Source: Channallabes apus (Eukaryota > Chordata > Actinopteri > Siluriformes > Clariidae). Taken from it: a stretch of DNA of 64,000 nt. Location of the stretch: NCBI GenBank assembly GCA_030522415.1, contig CM060105.1:11512206-11576205 (forward strand), given 5' to 3'. A model generated the notes under the pieces. The model saw only the letters and a program-made list of their open reading frames with translations, had not been told where the DNA came from and ran no database searches. Numbering within the stretch: the first letter of the stretch is position 1; each line of letters begins with the position of its first letter. Below, piece by piece: positions 42,027 to 54,519 of this stretch. Made by a program: the position numbers and the translations under genes.

Positions 42027-43267
42027 CAGGGATTAAAGTTCTCCGTCGTTACGACGGATTTACGTTAATTGTAGCGAGTCATTGACGGATTTCCGTCAAT
42101 CACACTGTTCCGCCTGTCCTTAATGTTTAAAATTCACTTTTCATAATTTTAATGCTGTGTATATATAGGCTTACATGGGTCTTAAATTAAGGAAAGACAA
42201 AGTGTATTCAGCCTGCTGTGGAGGATGTGATCAAAGCCTGGAGTGGAGCGAATGCACATTCCTCTCTCCACTCTAAGCGTTTTGTTATCACTCCAGTATG
42301 GATCCACTCCGGGTTTTGGTGTAGTTTTGAAGAACTACATGTCAGGCTACGGTATAACTATATTTAAGATAGCATGGACACACTTAATGCAGGAAGGCTC
42401 CGATGTTTCGGAGATTGATAAAAGTGTAAAAAAATAAATAAATGGAGATGGGCTTGGCTTAGCGAAATTGGGGAGAATGGCAAGCCTTTTAGTTCGTGGA
42501 CTAAAAAAAATCAAACATCCAGGTACGTGTCTTGCCACAGGAAACTTCAATATGGCAATAATGGCAAAAAAAGGTGCGAGCTCGCCATCAGTCAGCAGCT
42601 AGTCACAATGCTGCCGTTCGTGCTCTAACAGTACACATGCTCCCTGTCTGGTGCGACAAGAACCACAATGGAGATTCACACATCTGTGGCCGACCGTGTG
42701 CGCGATGTAAAAGTGCGCCTATGTTCTTTCATAGCGGAGCATGACCTGTCGGTCACAGTCTCACAACCACTAGTTAATTTAATGCAATCAGTTGTCAAAG
42801 ACAAGAGTGCACTTTCAAGATTGTCTATGTCTAATGCACATGCCTACTACTTGCACACATGGCATTGCTGCTTACTTGAAATCCGATTTGTCATCTAAGC
42901 TGAAAACGAAGATGTTTTCTTTAACATACATAAAACATGCACTGAAAAAGCAATTTTTGGAATTTAATGGTGGTGCTATTACCTTTTTCTGTTAATTATT
43001 AAGAGTTTCACAAAACATTGTTTGGTGTTATAAGATAAATAAAAACATGCACTGAAAAGATATGTGGTAGATGGTTGATTATTTGTCAATGTATTTTTTT
43101 TCAAAGATTACAAATAGCTTTTGAAATATGCAAACTGGCAATATTAAAGCGGTTTAATCTCCCCTAAAGCTATTGGTCTCGACTATTTAAATAAAGTGTT
43201 TGTTAAAGGAATATGGCTTGGCCTGAAAAAAGTTCAGTCAGAAGACTTTTTTTCACTTTAATCCCTG
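42027..43267 (+). mobile_element. hAT-like element with CAGGGATTAAAGT ends
   Basis: Both ends read CAGGGATTAAAGT inward. CAGTGA is on both sides (42021..42026 and 43268..43273). The empty site is seen at 12290..12310 and 50558..50580 (gagacagtgagagtagagg). Six bases is short for hAT, but the coding remnant is of hAT type. Near the left end gacggatttacgt and gacggatttccgt form a short repeat. Confidence 0.8.
42590..42995 (+). pseudogene. hAT transposase N-terminal remnant, frameshifted
   Basis: Reads EIHTSVADRVRDVKVRLCSF, then IAEHDLSVTVSQPLVNLMQS in one frame. After a shift near 42840 it continues in another as YYLHTHGIAAYLKSDLSS. The pattern of FxAEHxxxxxxxxPLxxL followed by a Tyr-rich turn and a Lys/Ser helix is that of the region after the zinc finger in hAT transposases (KIAA1586/ZBED-like). 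The catalytic core and C-terminal dimerisation domain are absent. Confidence 0.55.
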
Positions 43268-43500
43268 CAGTGAGAGTAGAGGAAGGGGCAGATTCAGAAC
43301 CAGGGAGGGAGCCGGAGACAGCAGAACAAAGAGATGATATTGCCAGCACCAGCACAGGGAGCACAGTTTTTAGTTTAGATCTCATGTTTACATTTTATTG
43401 TATGTTGATGGCTTGACTGTAAACAACAAACAATGGAATAAATTTATAAAAATATATATTTATTGTCCCCCCTGCTGTTAAATGAAATTTGCGTTATTTT
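43268..43500 (+). repeat. Acidic-exon block, element C copy
   Basis: Continues the block split by the hAT element and reads VRVEEGADSEPGREPETAEQ to the same stop as the 12-kb copy, then gtcccccctgctgttaaatg. Confidence 0.55.
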
Positions 43501-45291
43501 ACGTTAACGTTACATTATTACATTATTAACGTTGACAGAATAAAGTAAAGTTTTATTTCTGGAATTGATGCACGGGCTTCATCTTAGGCTTTTTTTTTCT
43601 TTCGGTTCTTTCGTTTCTCAGCGCCGGACTGTTAATGTCTCATTCCAGGACCAGGCATATCGTTCAATTATTATAATTCTTTTGGCCAAATACTGTAGGC
43701 AGCCGTAACAGAGCTGAGGGCGCGCGCGTTATCACGTGTGCTTAGCCGACTCTGCGTTCACCGTAAACTTCAATATAGACGTTTATATTTTTGTTTATTT
43801 GTATATGTATGTTATTAATATAAATTTTTTAGAGATTGTGTGTGCGTGCACGGAGAGTTTGTGTTGATAAGTTTATGTGGATAAGTTGATAAGTGTATGT
43901 TGTCAAAGTATTTGTGGACATATAATTAGGGAAATTTTTTTTAAATTAAGGATGTCTTGAAACATAATGCAATAGCTCTACAGTATTTATTTGAACACGG
44001 TAAATGTGTTAATGTTTCGTACATTCCTTAATTTGTCCTTTCGGTTTGTGTTTTATCTTTCACTGTTTTCAATATACATCCTGTAAAACGTATGGACAAC
44101 AATGTTCCGGAAGCATTATTAAACATTCAATAAGGCACACACACAATTTAGTTGCAATAAAGTTTTATTAAATATATAATAAAGCAGGCCGTACTGTATA
44201 TGGCAAATGGTCACTCAAAATCTTTACAAAAGTAAGAGTATTATTTAATTCATTCATTCATTCATTATTCATTAAAACTCAATCTTTTCTTTCTAAGAAG
44301 TTAGTTAATTATGTCTCTTATTTGCTTGTTGTTGTGGGCTGTGGGGTGGAATTTCCTAGCAACAGCATCGGAAAGTGCTTGAAGCAGAATTACCCCATCA
44401 GCGAAACCGGTTTGATAACTTCACACCAAGGATACAGTAGGTGAGAAGGGGGATTACAGTAACGGTTTCTGTGGGTCTTCACCAAGAGGTGATGTGGGTC
44501 GCGTTGTATTCAGCGAATAAACTAAAACAAAATCATGTTTGCTTCAGCATTGTAAACAATATTATATTAGGCCAACTTTATTTAAGATTAAAATAATAGT
44601 GGGTTAGGAACGTTATTCTTCATATAACTTAAATGGCTGAATGAAGTTAAATATACACAATAAATTAATAATTGCGTTTGCTTTACATTTGAGCACTCGT
44701 GGAAATAGCTTTTTCATTGTATATACTACCATATCGTATATCTGTGTCTAATACTGGTTTATTCATATTTTACATTACATTCAGTTTGTAATTTACTTGC
44801 GATTGTACTTTTAAAATGTAACCTATACGTATCTACAGTATAAAGCACATTTAACTACTTCAGCAGTGAATTAGAAACTTGGTCAGTCTGGCTTTTAGAT
44901 AAAGTCCTTCAGAGCAAGCATTGTGTAAATATAATATATAAAAAATAATGTAATATAAAATAAAATAATATAAAATAAATATATAACAAATGGTTAATGA
45001 TAGCAATAAAATCAGACTTAATAGTTGGATTTGATACTTTTCTTTTTATTTACTGTATAGACATCTTATTATGCTTTCTCTGTTATTAATCTTTATATTC
45101 TCTAATTATGACTTGAATAAATCGGCTCACATCGGAGCGCGCTAGCGTGTTGGAAAAGCGAGTACTGTAGTCTATATATTTGTGTTTGTTGTTTTCCTGG
45201 GGGGTGGCGTGTTTATGTCTGCATTTTATCTATAAATCGTGTGTGTGTGCACGGAGAGTTTGTGTGTGTGCACACGGAGAGTTTATGAGTG
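43501..45291. other. R7 block and unassigned AT-rich sequence
   Basis: 43640..43885 matches 50780..51030 (aggaccaggcatatcg, gtgcgtgcacggag). 43890..45230 has no counterpart in element B and shows no gene. An attcattcattc run lies near 44250, and caccggttt-type sequence near 44405. Confidence 0.45.
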
Positions 45292-45410
45292 TGCCCCTTT
45301 GATCTGCTGGGTATGGCGGGGCGTCGATTGCTGATCAGTGTAAAGTAGCGTACTTTACACACACTGATCAGCACTCGACGCCCCGCCGTACCCAGCAGAT
45401 CAAAGGGGCA
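45292..45410. repeat. Long hairpin (about 57-bp arms)
   Basis: tgcccctttgatctgctggg at 45292 is faced by its inverse ending at 45410. The loop is only gcg, with one 4-base length difference between arms. Sequence after it (gttatcggctatgacacgtt) is shared with 52917..53040 in element B, where only the right edge remains. Confidence 0.85.
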
Positions 45411-45745
45411 GTTATCGGCTATGACACGTTGAAGGAGAACTTAATAGTTCTCAAAAATAGTGTACTGTAAATGTCTGCAACAATCACTAACCATTAAAAT
45501 GTTTTTTTTTTTGTAATTAAACATGAAAATATTAATTATATTTTCTTTATACATATTTCCATTATATATATATAATTTAAAACTATTTATTCATATTTAC
45601 TTACTTACTAGCGAATGCTTTTTTAGGGCTCTAAAATCTACGACAGTATGAGTGACAATGGCCCTTGCACCGGTCACACACACACACACACACACACAAT
45701 AAATATATATATATATATATTCATGTTTAATTAAATTCTTAAATC
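45411..45745. other. Shared spacer, CA and TA repeats
   Basis: Matches 52917..53060 and 54430..54510 in element B. The last 8 bases, CTTAAATC, are the hAT target duplication. Confidence 0.5.
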
Positions 45746-46930
45746 CAGAGGTGGAAAGTAACGAATTACATTTACTAGCGTTACTGTAATTGAGTAGCTT
45801 TTTTGTGTATTTCTACTTTTTAAAGTAGTTTTAAAAATGTGTAATTTTACTTTTACTTAAGTACGTTTTGTTTGAAGTATTGTAATTCGCTACATTTTAA
45901 ATCATATTCGCTACTGAGTAAAAAATAAATGAATGAAAATGATAAAATATTAAATATGTTATGCTTTGTATACGTAAATGCCCCGTTGCGCCGCGTGTGT
46001 GTGTATCATGTCCTGGTCGCGCGCCGCTCCAGACTCCACTCCTGGTTTTCTGACATCGGCAGCTACCTGACCTTCCACACGGTCACTTCCGCCCTGAGTG
46101 ACGTCATCGACTAACGCGACCATATAACCGGAGAGCGACGCGGGAAAGATGAAAGAGGTTGTGATTTTGGCGTTTTGATATTTGGTTGTGTATTTCGGTT
46201 TGACTTTTTGCCTCCAATTGACTTTGATTATTGCTTTGTCCCTTTGGTTTTGTTGGTCTTTGTATATATTTGTAGATAATTTTATTGTTTTTGGTTTAGG
46301 GAGTCTGGGAAGGTACCTGTATTTTTGTTTGTGTGGTTTTTTTTGTTGTTGTTTTTTGCAGGTAATCTAGCTGCTAAATATAAATACCATTTTGTTTATT
46401 ATTTTGGCCTGGGTCCATCCTGAATCTGATCCTTCTCCTCCTCCTGTTGTGTGTGTGTGTGTATATACAAACCTCATTATTTCATCAGTTAATGATTGGA
46501 TCTAGTTCTTTCTGCCATATACCACCATTTCCATACAGTTTAAAATAGAACCCTGAACCAGTCTTTTGCTGTTTGGCCCTAGACTGGGACGTAACACCAT
46601 ATTTAAGTGACCACTTTGATTTTCAAGCACTAGAAAGACAACAGCTTTATTATGCAAAGGTGTTCCTTCAGTTAAAAACAACTAGTTTGAGATTTATATC
46701 TGCACATCTTTTTTGAACTACGCTAGAATGCCTCATCCCACCCCCGCTGTTAAAAAAATAAAAAAGTAACTCTGTAACTTTTACTCTGAGTAAATTTTTT
46801 AATGAACTACTTTTTACTTTTACTTGAGTAGATTTTTATAATGGTAACTTTACTTGTACTTAAGTAAAATTTCACTGAAGTAACAGTACTTGTACTTGAG
46901 TACAACATTTTATTACTCTTTCCACCTCTG
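45746..46930. mobile_element. Non-autonomous hAT with CAGAGGTGG ends, exact 8-bp duplication
   Basis: Both ends read CAGAGGTGGAAAG inward, and CTTAAATC flanks both (45738..45745, 46931..46938). Subterminal sequence is rich in ttactt/aagtaa motifs of the kind found in fish hAT elements. The empty site is at about 54503..54530 in element B. No transposase frame; a CpG-rich stretch at 45980..46150 is of unknown origin. Confidence 0.9.
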
Positions 46931-46938
46931 CTTAAATC

Positions 46939-47863
46939 ATCGTGTTCACCATTCACTGAAAAAAAAGAACTTGTAAGATTTACTTGATAAAATCCTCGTA
47001 ACAATTTGGACACATAGATTTGAAGTAAATTTTATTGCTCCAATACCATTCCATTTATTGTCCCTACCATTCCACTTGGCGCGTTCACGTGCAGGGGTAG
47101 TGGTGCCTCATTTCTCTTTTGGTTGGAGGTGTAGGGGGAGGGGGGAAGGGCCAGACAGCCCTCCAAACGAAGATTTTTCAGGACCTCATTTCAAACGAAG
47201 GGCTAAGCGAAGTTTTCAACATGGCTGCTCACTCGAGCAAGCAGACCTATAAATGTAAATTTTTACGACAAGTTTTCATTATATGTATATTACCTTTAGT
47301 CTTGTGTTTGTGTTTATGGTGATGTTCTGTAAAGAAACGTTTGCAAAAAAATCGCTAAAGTTTGCTAGCGGATAGTACACATTGCACGATATTACAAATA
47401 TATATTTTTATGTCACATACACTTTACTGCATGCTACAAACAAATATGAAAGTTCAGTAGCACGGCAGTTTGCCGAGCATTTGATAACGCATTGTTTGTT
47501 TAGCTTACGGCCATATGTGTACATGTAAATGAACAGTGCTTACACTATTCTTACTTACTGCAACGTGACCACAGTTTTGTAATTTATATTATAGGGACGG
47601 CTGAGGAAACCCGAAGGCTCGTCCGTGTTCGTGGTGAAAATGAGCAACTTTTTTAAAAATCGAAATACGGCGCAAAAAAAACTTTGGGAGTGAGTAATCT
47701 CTCTTATTGGAATGTGTGATAAACATCGGCGCATGTCCTCTGACATAACATTAGGAACATCTTTCATAAATCACACAACTAAAATATAATTAAACAGTTT
47801 ATTCACCAACATTACCAAATATTTGTGACATTCACAGTCTAGATACAAGTTGTCTTTTTAATA
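46939..47863. repeat. Block R4, element C copy
   Basis: Matches 54520..55370: cactgaaaaaa-type MITE sequence at 46955, a G-rich stretch (gtagggggaggggg), gctagcggatag, and gacggctgaggaaacc. 47765..47863 is the flank of the SAMD3-like exon unit and ends at the TA where element B is inserted. Confidence 0.6.
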
Positions 47864-47865
47864 TA

Positions 47866-48040
47866 CAGATGTCGCCCTTAAAACCCTGCGTGTTTTCCCG
47901 CGGGATGCCGCAATTTAGCGCGCGGCGTGCCGCGACTTGCCGGAGGCAACATTCGGGAATTTTAAATAAATGTGTTGCGCTTCACTGAATATCCGCCAGA
48001 TGGCGCATGGAAGGACTTTATCTAAAAGCCGGACCAAGTA
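47866..48040 (+). promoter_or_regulatory. GC-rich left end of element B
   Basis: Closely matches 3080..3240 (gccgcaatttagcgcgcggc, cgccagatggcgcatgg). After about 48034 the two elements differ. Confidence 0.4.
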
Positions 48041-48193
48041 CAACAATGAATGTAAGGACGCGGATGAACAGTGCTGAAGCGAACATGAATTTTATTTTGT
48101 TTTATAATAGATCTTTCATGATGAATGAGTGTATATGTGCTTCACATTATCAAACACAGGCAAAGGAGAAAGAAATTATTGAGGGATCCACTG
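48041..48193 (+). other. Exon-like segment of the acidic block, 5' half
   Basis: cacaggcaaaggagaaagaa matches the exon-like segment at 11992..12030. It is cut after gaggga, and the sequence resumes at about 50299 with gggtcaatcagat. Confidence 0.45.
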
Positions 48194-50298
48194 AAAAAAG
48201 TAAACCTAGTTTAATGTGTTTTTTTTTCTCATTCCATTAGTAAAAAAAATAATTTGCTCTTTTTAACTGAAGTGTCTAATTTATGCTTATGGGTGAATCT
48301 TTTTTTTTTTTTTTTTTTTTTTTTTTAGTATAATGCTGTTTACAGCAGGAAACCAAAGTGAAATATTTCATTTTGATCAAGGTACTCTTATTAGGTTGAG
48401 TGTGATTTGCTCATGCGCAGTCTTTAGACCATAGTTTTGCCGGTATAATTTTATTTCCGCCTCAAACCGGAGCATGACGTTGAAACAAGTAAGGAAGGAT
48501 ATCAGAACCTGTATTTCAGTTACTGTTAGTTAAAGCCCCTGATTAAACTTAAATCTAATCCATTCACAAAGGACATTTCTGCTTCAAACCGTGTCACATG
48601 ACCTCATGACGCAGCATTTTCACGGACTGAATCACATGCGGGTGGAAATTCTCAAAGAAAACTCCTTTAAACCAGGTAAGAAAGCAAACTCATGTCATTT
48701 CTATGTTAAATGTATCTCTTCTATGAGCAAATTCATGATTTATGTCAGGAACAACTACTTTGTAGATTGAGTTTTGTGTCCGTGTTTGCTACTGTAGCTA
48801 AAACCACCTATATTACCTGCATTAGCATTAGCTAACTAACGTGGTGATTTTCAAAAACACCGGAGTTTATACAGTAAGTCAGCGGCGCCGAAGAAAATAA
48901 TTATATTTAAATACCGTTGGTTAACGATGTAAAAATTAATAGGAAAGTGACGTAAACATAGAACAAGCTAATTTGGAGTGAGTGCTGTTTGTAGTGTACT
49001 GCTTTCTATACTTTATACACACTGTAATTAAGATTTGCTAACATAAGAACTTGAGCCAGTCCAATTTTTGTTTTTACCTTTTTTTTTTTTTTTTAAAAGA
49101 TCAGTAATGAGTTTCTGAGAATTATATCTGCTCCACTTCAAGCAAGATTACTGGTTTCCTTGGACAAGCAACACTACAAACTAATTGAGATCATCAGAAA
49201 CTAGGGAGGAACCCGTCAGAGAGAAGACCAGAGATATAATCTTCATCTTCAAGTTTTTGATCTGGTATGTACTCGCTCAAAAGCAGAAATTAGCTTGGTG
49301 TCAAATGTAATCTTGTGAATGGAAGCCACAGGACCTGAGCAAGGCATCCACATCAAGTTGGCTGTGATGCACTAAATTAAAGCATAACTAGCAGAATAAA
49401 ACTTTAGTTTAACTTGTTCACAGGTTAGTGTATGCTGTCTGAATACAAGTTTCAATGTCTGCCATGTTCATTTTTTCACGCTTTACAAGCCTAACATAAC
49501 CAACAATACTATGTTTGTTTTTATGACCCTAGAGCCTGGAGGTGATTACCTCCTGAAATTAATACTTAAAATGATAAACTTTATCATTAATACATAGTGT
49601 GTATATGTATGTCAGTTATTTTGGCGTATTCATTGAGCTAATTACATTTATCATGCTGCACCATAATCCTAGGTGTTTTTTTCACTCATAGGGAGCATTA
49701 AGTGATTTTACATGCATACATCAGACACTGTTTTGCCAAATAGAGCAATTGTCTAACAAATGTCCTTTCTTTTATTAGGTTGTTCAGAAAGATGAAGCTC
49801 AGGCAGAACTTGTGAGGTGCACAATGGCCCTGTTTGTCCTCAGGTAGGAAGAGGACTGTCTTCAGCCTCCACAGGAAATCGGGATTGTGACTTTTTGAGT
49901 TTCCATCAGTCGCACATGAATGTTCCATGTTTTACCTCTGCTGATTTTGTTTCAAGAACATTTTCTAATTTTCTTTTCAGTCCAATTAATAAATGTGTGT
50001 TGCAAAGTTGAGTGTTACTATTTGTAATTTTATGGAGTAATGTTAACATTTTGGATGAAAATATGTTCATTCCACAATAAATGTTTATATAAAGAAATGT
50101 GCTTTGAGTGTAAATCAATATGTAATTAAGTTTTTTATGCTTATTTTTATGCTTATGCTTTTTTATATTTAAATTATGAATGCCTTAAATCTTAGAGTAA
50201 AAGGTTTATTTACATTACGTCACTTCCCAAATATTAGGTGTGACAGATTACTTCAATTGTTTTAAGTTTAGCCAGTGCTATTTTTTTTTTTTTCAGTA
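48194..50298 (+). mobile_element. 2.1-kb insertion carrying SAMD3-like exons
   Basis: Interrupts a block that is continuous at 12015..12045. The ends show a short inverted similarity (cactgaaaaaag on the left, ttttttcagt on the right), but no clear target duplication. A T-run lies at 48301..48326. A splice-donor-like ccag|gtaaga at 48675 may close a 5' exon. Mechanism of arrival is not resolved. Confidence 0.4.
49100..49894 (+). pseudogene. SAMD3-like gene fragment, two exons with stops
   Basis: Exon 49100..49264 (55 codons, phase 0, acceptor aaaag, donor GTATGT) reads ISNEFLRIISAPLQARLLVS, then DKQHYKLIEIIRN, stop, GGTRQRED. From memory this agrees with the EFxRIxxxPLQxxFLxxLD segment of fish SAMD3-like proteins. 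The next exon, from 49779 after ttattag, reads VVQKDEAQAELVRCTMALFV, then LR, stop, EEDCLQPPQEIGIV. This again fits the family's penultimate segment. Stops at 49202..49204 and 49845..49847 look like single substitutions of Lys codons. The family's terminal segment is not found here but occurs on the other strand at 16.4, 60.4 and 63.5 kb. Confidence 0.55.
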
Positions 50299-50770
50299 GG
50301 GTCAATCAGATGTACAGTGTGGGTAAGTGTAGTGCTTTTATTGAAGGGATAATGACTGATAATTATTATATTTTTTTTTTTTTCGGGTGAACAATTTCTT
50401 TAATGTTTTCTGAGTTGGGGCTGTTCAGTAGAAAGTAATAGGCTCACCAATTTACAGTATGATCTTTCAATTTAACAAGTGTAATGTAAACAAGTTAGTT
50501 ATTATGAGTATGGAAAATATCTTTTCCTGCATTGTTTTTTTCTGCTTCAGGAGTCAGTCTGTTTTGAGACAGTGAGAGTAGAGGAAGGGCCAGGTACGGT
50601 TCAGGACCAGGGAGGGAGCCGGAGACAGCAGAACAAAGAGATGATATTGCCAGCACCAGCACAGGGAGCACAGTTTTTAGTTTAGATCTCATGTTTACAT
50701 TTTATTGTATGTTGATGGCTTGACTGTAAACAACAAACAATGCAATAAATGTATAAAAAATATATATATT
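50299..50770 (+). repeat. Acidic-exon block, element B copy
   Basis: Matches 12030..12480. The exon after ctgcttcag carries a small insertion (ggtacg) that shifts the acidic frame, so it is further decayed than the 12-kb copy. Confidence 0.55.
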
Positions 50771-51255
50771 TATTGTCTCTTTCCAGGACCAGGCATATCG
50801 TTCAATTATTTTTTGGCCAAATAGGCAGCCATAACAAGAGGTGAGGGCGCGCGCGTCATCACATGTGCTTACCCGACTCTGCGTTCACCGTAAACTTCAA
50901 TATACATAGACGTTTATATTTTTGTTTATTTGTATATGTATGTTATTAATTTTACTTTTTTAGAGATTGTATGTGCGTGCACGGAGAGTATGTGTTGATA
51001 AGTTTATGTGGATAAGTTGATAAGTGTATCAGAAAGCATTAAAATGTTCGTTTGAATTAAAATGACACACACACGTCTGTATATACAGTATATCAATTAC
51101 ATATATATCAGTTTCATTAGTTCGTTCATTCTATTTGTAGCTTCGGATGTTTTTTTTTTTTTTTGGTTTGGTTAGATTAGTTCTGAACTCGCTTCCGTGA
51201 AACTATCGCTAAAACAATGTACTGAGCCCTCCTGAGGATATAAAGCTTTATTATT
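50771..51255. repeat. Block R7, element B copy
   Basis: Matches 43640..43885 and 3540..3900. Contains the uninterrupted L2 copy 1 target (51238..51260). T-run near 51150. Confidence 0.6.
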
Positions 51256-52153
51256 GTGTTTGAATAAATATTCAGATGTACCACAGCAGGTAATAAACTA
51301 TGGTGTGTCATAAGCGAAGCAAACACCACGATTATGCCTCGTTTCGTTCGACGGGAACGTGGTTCACTTGGCCGCGGTGTATTATAAACCTGTGGAATGT
51401 TTCACTGTTTATGCTCACATAAGAGGAATAAAAGCGAGTGAAATGTGGAAATGATGTGTGGCAACTCAATGAGAACTAAAGCAAAAGATTTCGGTAACTC
51501 CACTGAGTGTAACATCTGCATAGTGACACTGAACATCTTCACTTTTCCGTTTACCTCTGAAAAAAAAGCTGTATTTTGTTTGTTTATATTTAGAGTTTTT
51601 ATAACAGTAGAACAAGTACCCGCGCGCACGCACACACATAGACACATAGACACACACACATAGACACACACACACAGACACACACACTCCCCTGAGCCCT
51701 CGGGAAACATCCAATCACCGTCGGTATACAAATGAGTCAAGACGTAGCCTAACGTGGTGTCGTGTCGGATTTCAGTGGTCACGGAGTGGGAAGACTTTGA
51801 AGAAGCTGCAGTGACAGCTGAACAACTTCACTTTTCCGTTTACCTCTGAGGAAAAAAAGCTGTATTTTGTTTGTTTATATCTAGAATTTTTATAGTAGTA
51901 AGAGAGAGTTATAGTTTGGTCTGTACTGTAGTTCGCACCCTTGTAGAGAATAAATAAATGAATAACACCTTCATATCCCCTCTCAAGAGTGTCATAGTCC
52001 ATTGTTAGTTTTAATGATCTGGCTGAAACTAATTATCACTACATAAGTACCCTAACACCATTGATCATGAGTCTCAGCTGAACCTAATTCTACACTTGTA
52101 ACAGAAAATGTAGATGCAGATTCCAAATGTGTATTTATATAATAGATAGATAG

Positions 52154-52189
<36 letters not shown>

Positions 52190-52916
52190 GCTCTACGCAG
52201 GGGCAAGAGAGGGCAGCGCACCCTTAAATGTCTGCACATGTTAATATATTCCTAAAATGTATATATTACAAGTTGATAAACTGATCTGCGGTAGCGGAAA
52301 AATCCGCTGAAATAGGACAGGCACACTAACCCGCACACACACACATACACACGCGCGCGCACACACACACACACAGACACACCTCCCTTGAGCCCTGCGT
52401 CTGTCGGATTTCAGCGGTCACGGAAAGACTTTGAAGCAGTTTATATATGAATCTAAGCTTGAACTTATCAGCATTGTAAATATATAATACTTTTCAAATA
52501 AAATCGCTATTACTTTGACCCTGAAGTTTAGTTTAGCACACAAAAAAAAACAGAAAAGTCATTTCTGGTAAATCAACGGAATGTGTAGTTTATTTACAGT
52601 AATTCATTAAAAAATGAATATACATTGTACAGTACACGGTAAACACGGGAAAGATTACAAAATGAAAAAATAAACAGTGTCTACTTTATAAACAGCTTAG
52701 TATGTGCCGTCGAGATGCTGAAATCCCTTGCATGTTTTTGCTTCCAAGTGGAGAGATATTTGACCGATAGCCTAGAACAAAAGATCTATAGGTGTGATCA
52801 CAACCCCCTCCGACCGACCGTGCCATCAATCACTGACCACCTCAGAAGTTCCCTCCAATGTATGGCTGCAATACTTGTTTTGCAAGTATTTTTAACACCA
52901 TTCAAAGGCTTCAAAG
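51256..52916. repeat. Block R1, element B copy
   Basis: Colinear with 8939..10600, with CA repeats at 51620..51690 and GT at 52151..52188. Joins directly to the hairpin-block edge at 52917. Confidence 0.65.
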
Positions 52917-53061
52917 GGGCAGTTATCGGCTATGACACGTTGAAGGAGAACTTAATAGTTCTCAAAAATAGTGTAAATGTCTGCTACAATCACTAACCAT
53001 TAAAATGTTTTTTTTTTTGTAATTAAACACGAAAATATTAATTATATTTCCATATATATAT

Positions 53062-53097
<36 letters not shown>

Positions 53098-53647
53098 GGG
53101 CGTAGGTTTGCTACCTATGACTCCAACTAATACCCCATCCCCCAATCCCCTTTTTTCCCCAATATCTTATTTTGTATTCAACAAAATAAAGAAAATCATT
53201 AAAGTTTGGAACCACTTAAGGAGTAAATAGTGAGTAAAGTTTTTTTGGGGGTGAACAATGGATTTGACCCTAACTCTTCCCCTCTGACTGCACTAGGACC
53301 GGACAGCATTGCCACCTGATGAAATAGCGTGACAAAAAAGTGAAATGTCAGTTCAAAACTTTTGCCAAAAACACTAATGAATCACTTACATCCTCAGCCT
53401 ATCACTCCTCATAATGCTAAATATTAGTATAATCAACATGTATAATACACGCACACATATTATATGTTATATACTGTATAATCAACATTCAGATTGACCT
53501 CCTGTGAACTCGCCTCTTCACCTGAACTACAACATGGCTGATCTGCTTCTGTCCCCTAATTGAAAAACATTGAGGGATTCCTTATGAGCATGGACAGAGA
53601 ATGCCTCAGCCTATTATTGGTAACAATGTTAAATCTCAGGACAACTA
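52917..53647. other. Hairpin-block edge, CA repeat and unassigned spacer
   Basis: 52917..53040 matches 45405..45540. CA repeat at 53066..53095. 53098..53640 shows ggcgtaggtttgc near its start and no gene. Confidence 0.45.
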
Positions 53648-54000
53648 CAGTGGCTTGCAAAAGTATTCACCCCCCGTGAACTTTTCCACATTTTGTCACA
53701 TTACAGCCACAAACATGAATCAATTTTATTGGAATTCCACATGAAAGACCAATACAAAGTGGTGTACACGCGAGAAGTGGAACGAAAATCATACATGATT
53801 TCAAACATTTTTTTTTTTTACAAATAAATAACTGAAAAGTGAGGTGTGTGTAATTATTCAGCCCCCTTTGGTCTGAGTGCAGTCAGTTGGCCATAGACAT
53901 TGCCTGATGAGTGCTAATGACTAGAGAGCACCTGTGTGTAATCTACACTCTCTCCATCGCTGTCTGATATACAGCACAGGTGTTTAGGTTCTGTTACCTG
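53648..54000. repeat. Tc1-like transposon end, truncated
   Basis: TA then CAGTGGCTTGCAAAAG and attcaccccc, followed by ttccacattttgtcacatta, a very common fish Tc1-like terminus. Only this end is present; no transposase. Confidence 0.75.
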
Positions 54001-54439
54001 ACAAAACAGGATAAACACATGCCATTTAAACAGCAATCATTTTATTTCACTTTTTCTGAGTCTTAGTGTGCAAACCTCGAATCAAATCATTAATGTTCGC
54101 CAAGTAAGTGAATGCATTTTAAAAACTATTTTTCTGAAGTGGATTGTCTATTGGTGTCAAACTAATATACTAATATTGCCATATGGCTAGAATTTTGTTA
54201 CAATACTTTCACAATACTGATTTCTGACAAACAGTCACTAGATTAGGAGACTGACAGGGATCATATTTATACTTTTACATTTAGCTGTTTAATCTGCTGT
54301 TAGTTTTACGTCCGTATTCACAGACTATATCCTGGCCTGCTGTACTGAATGTGAGTCCACTGCATTTGGCGCTGCTTGTGTCTGAACGCGCTGAATGTGT
54401 CTGAATGACAATGGAATAGGACGTGTGAGTTGCACCGGT

Positions 54440-54477
<38 letters not shown>

Positions 54478-54519
54478 AAATATATATATATATATATATA
54501 TAATTAAATTCTTAAAACA
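54001..54519. other. Unassigned spacer with CA and TA repeats
   Basis: No gene. CA repeat 54442..54475, TA run near 54482..54502, then the uninterrupted version of the hAT site at 45738. Confidence 0.5.

Larger units (their letters stand above)
41962..47863. mobile_element. Element C, left portion (host of element B)
   Basis: Blocks run in the same order as in element B: the acidic-exon block (split by a hAT), R7 (43640..43885), the hairpin block (45292..45560), CA/TA repeats (split by another hAT) and R4 (46939..47760). Then comes the flank of the SAMD3-like exons up to 47863. R1 and R6 are not found here, and the left terminus is lost. The element resumes at 63156 after element B. Confidence 0.6.

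Noticed and set aside
45929..46114. Short frame in the GC-rich part of the hAT element
   Set aside because: Too short, no family, and within a non-autonomous element.
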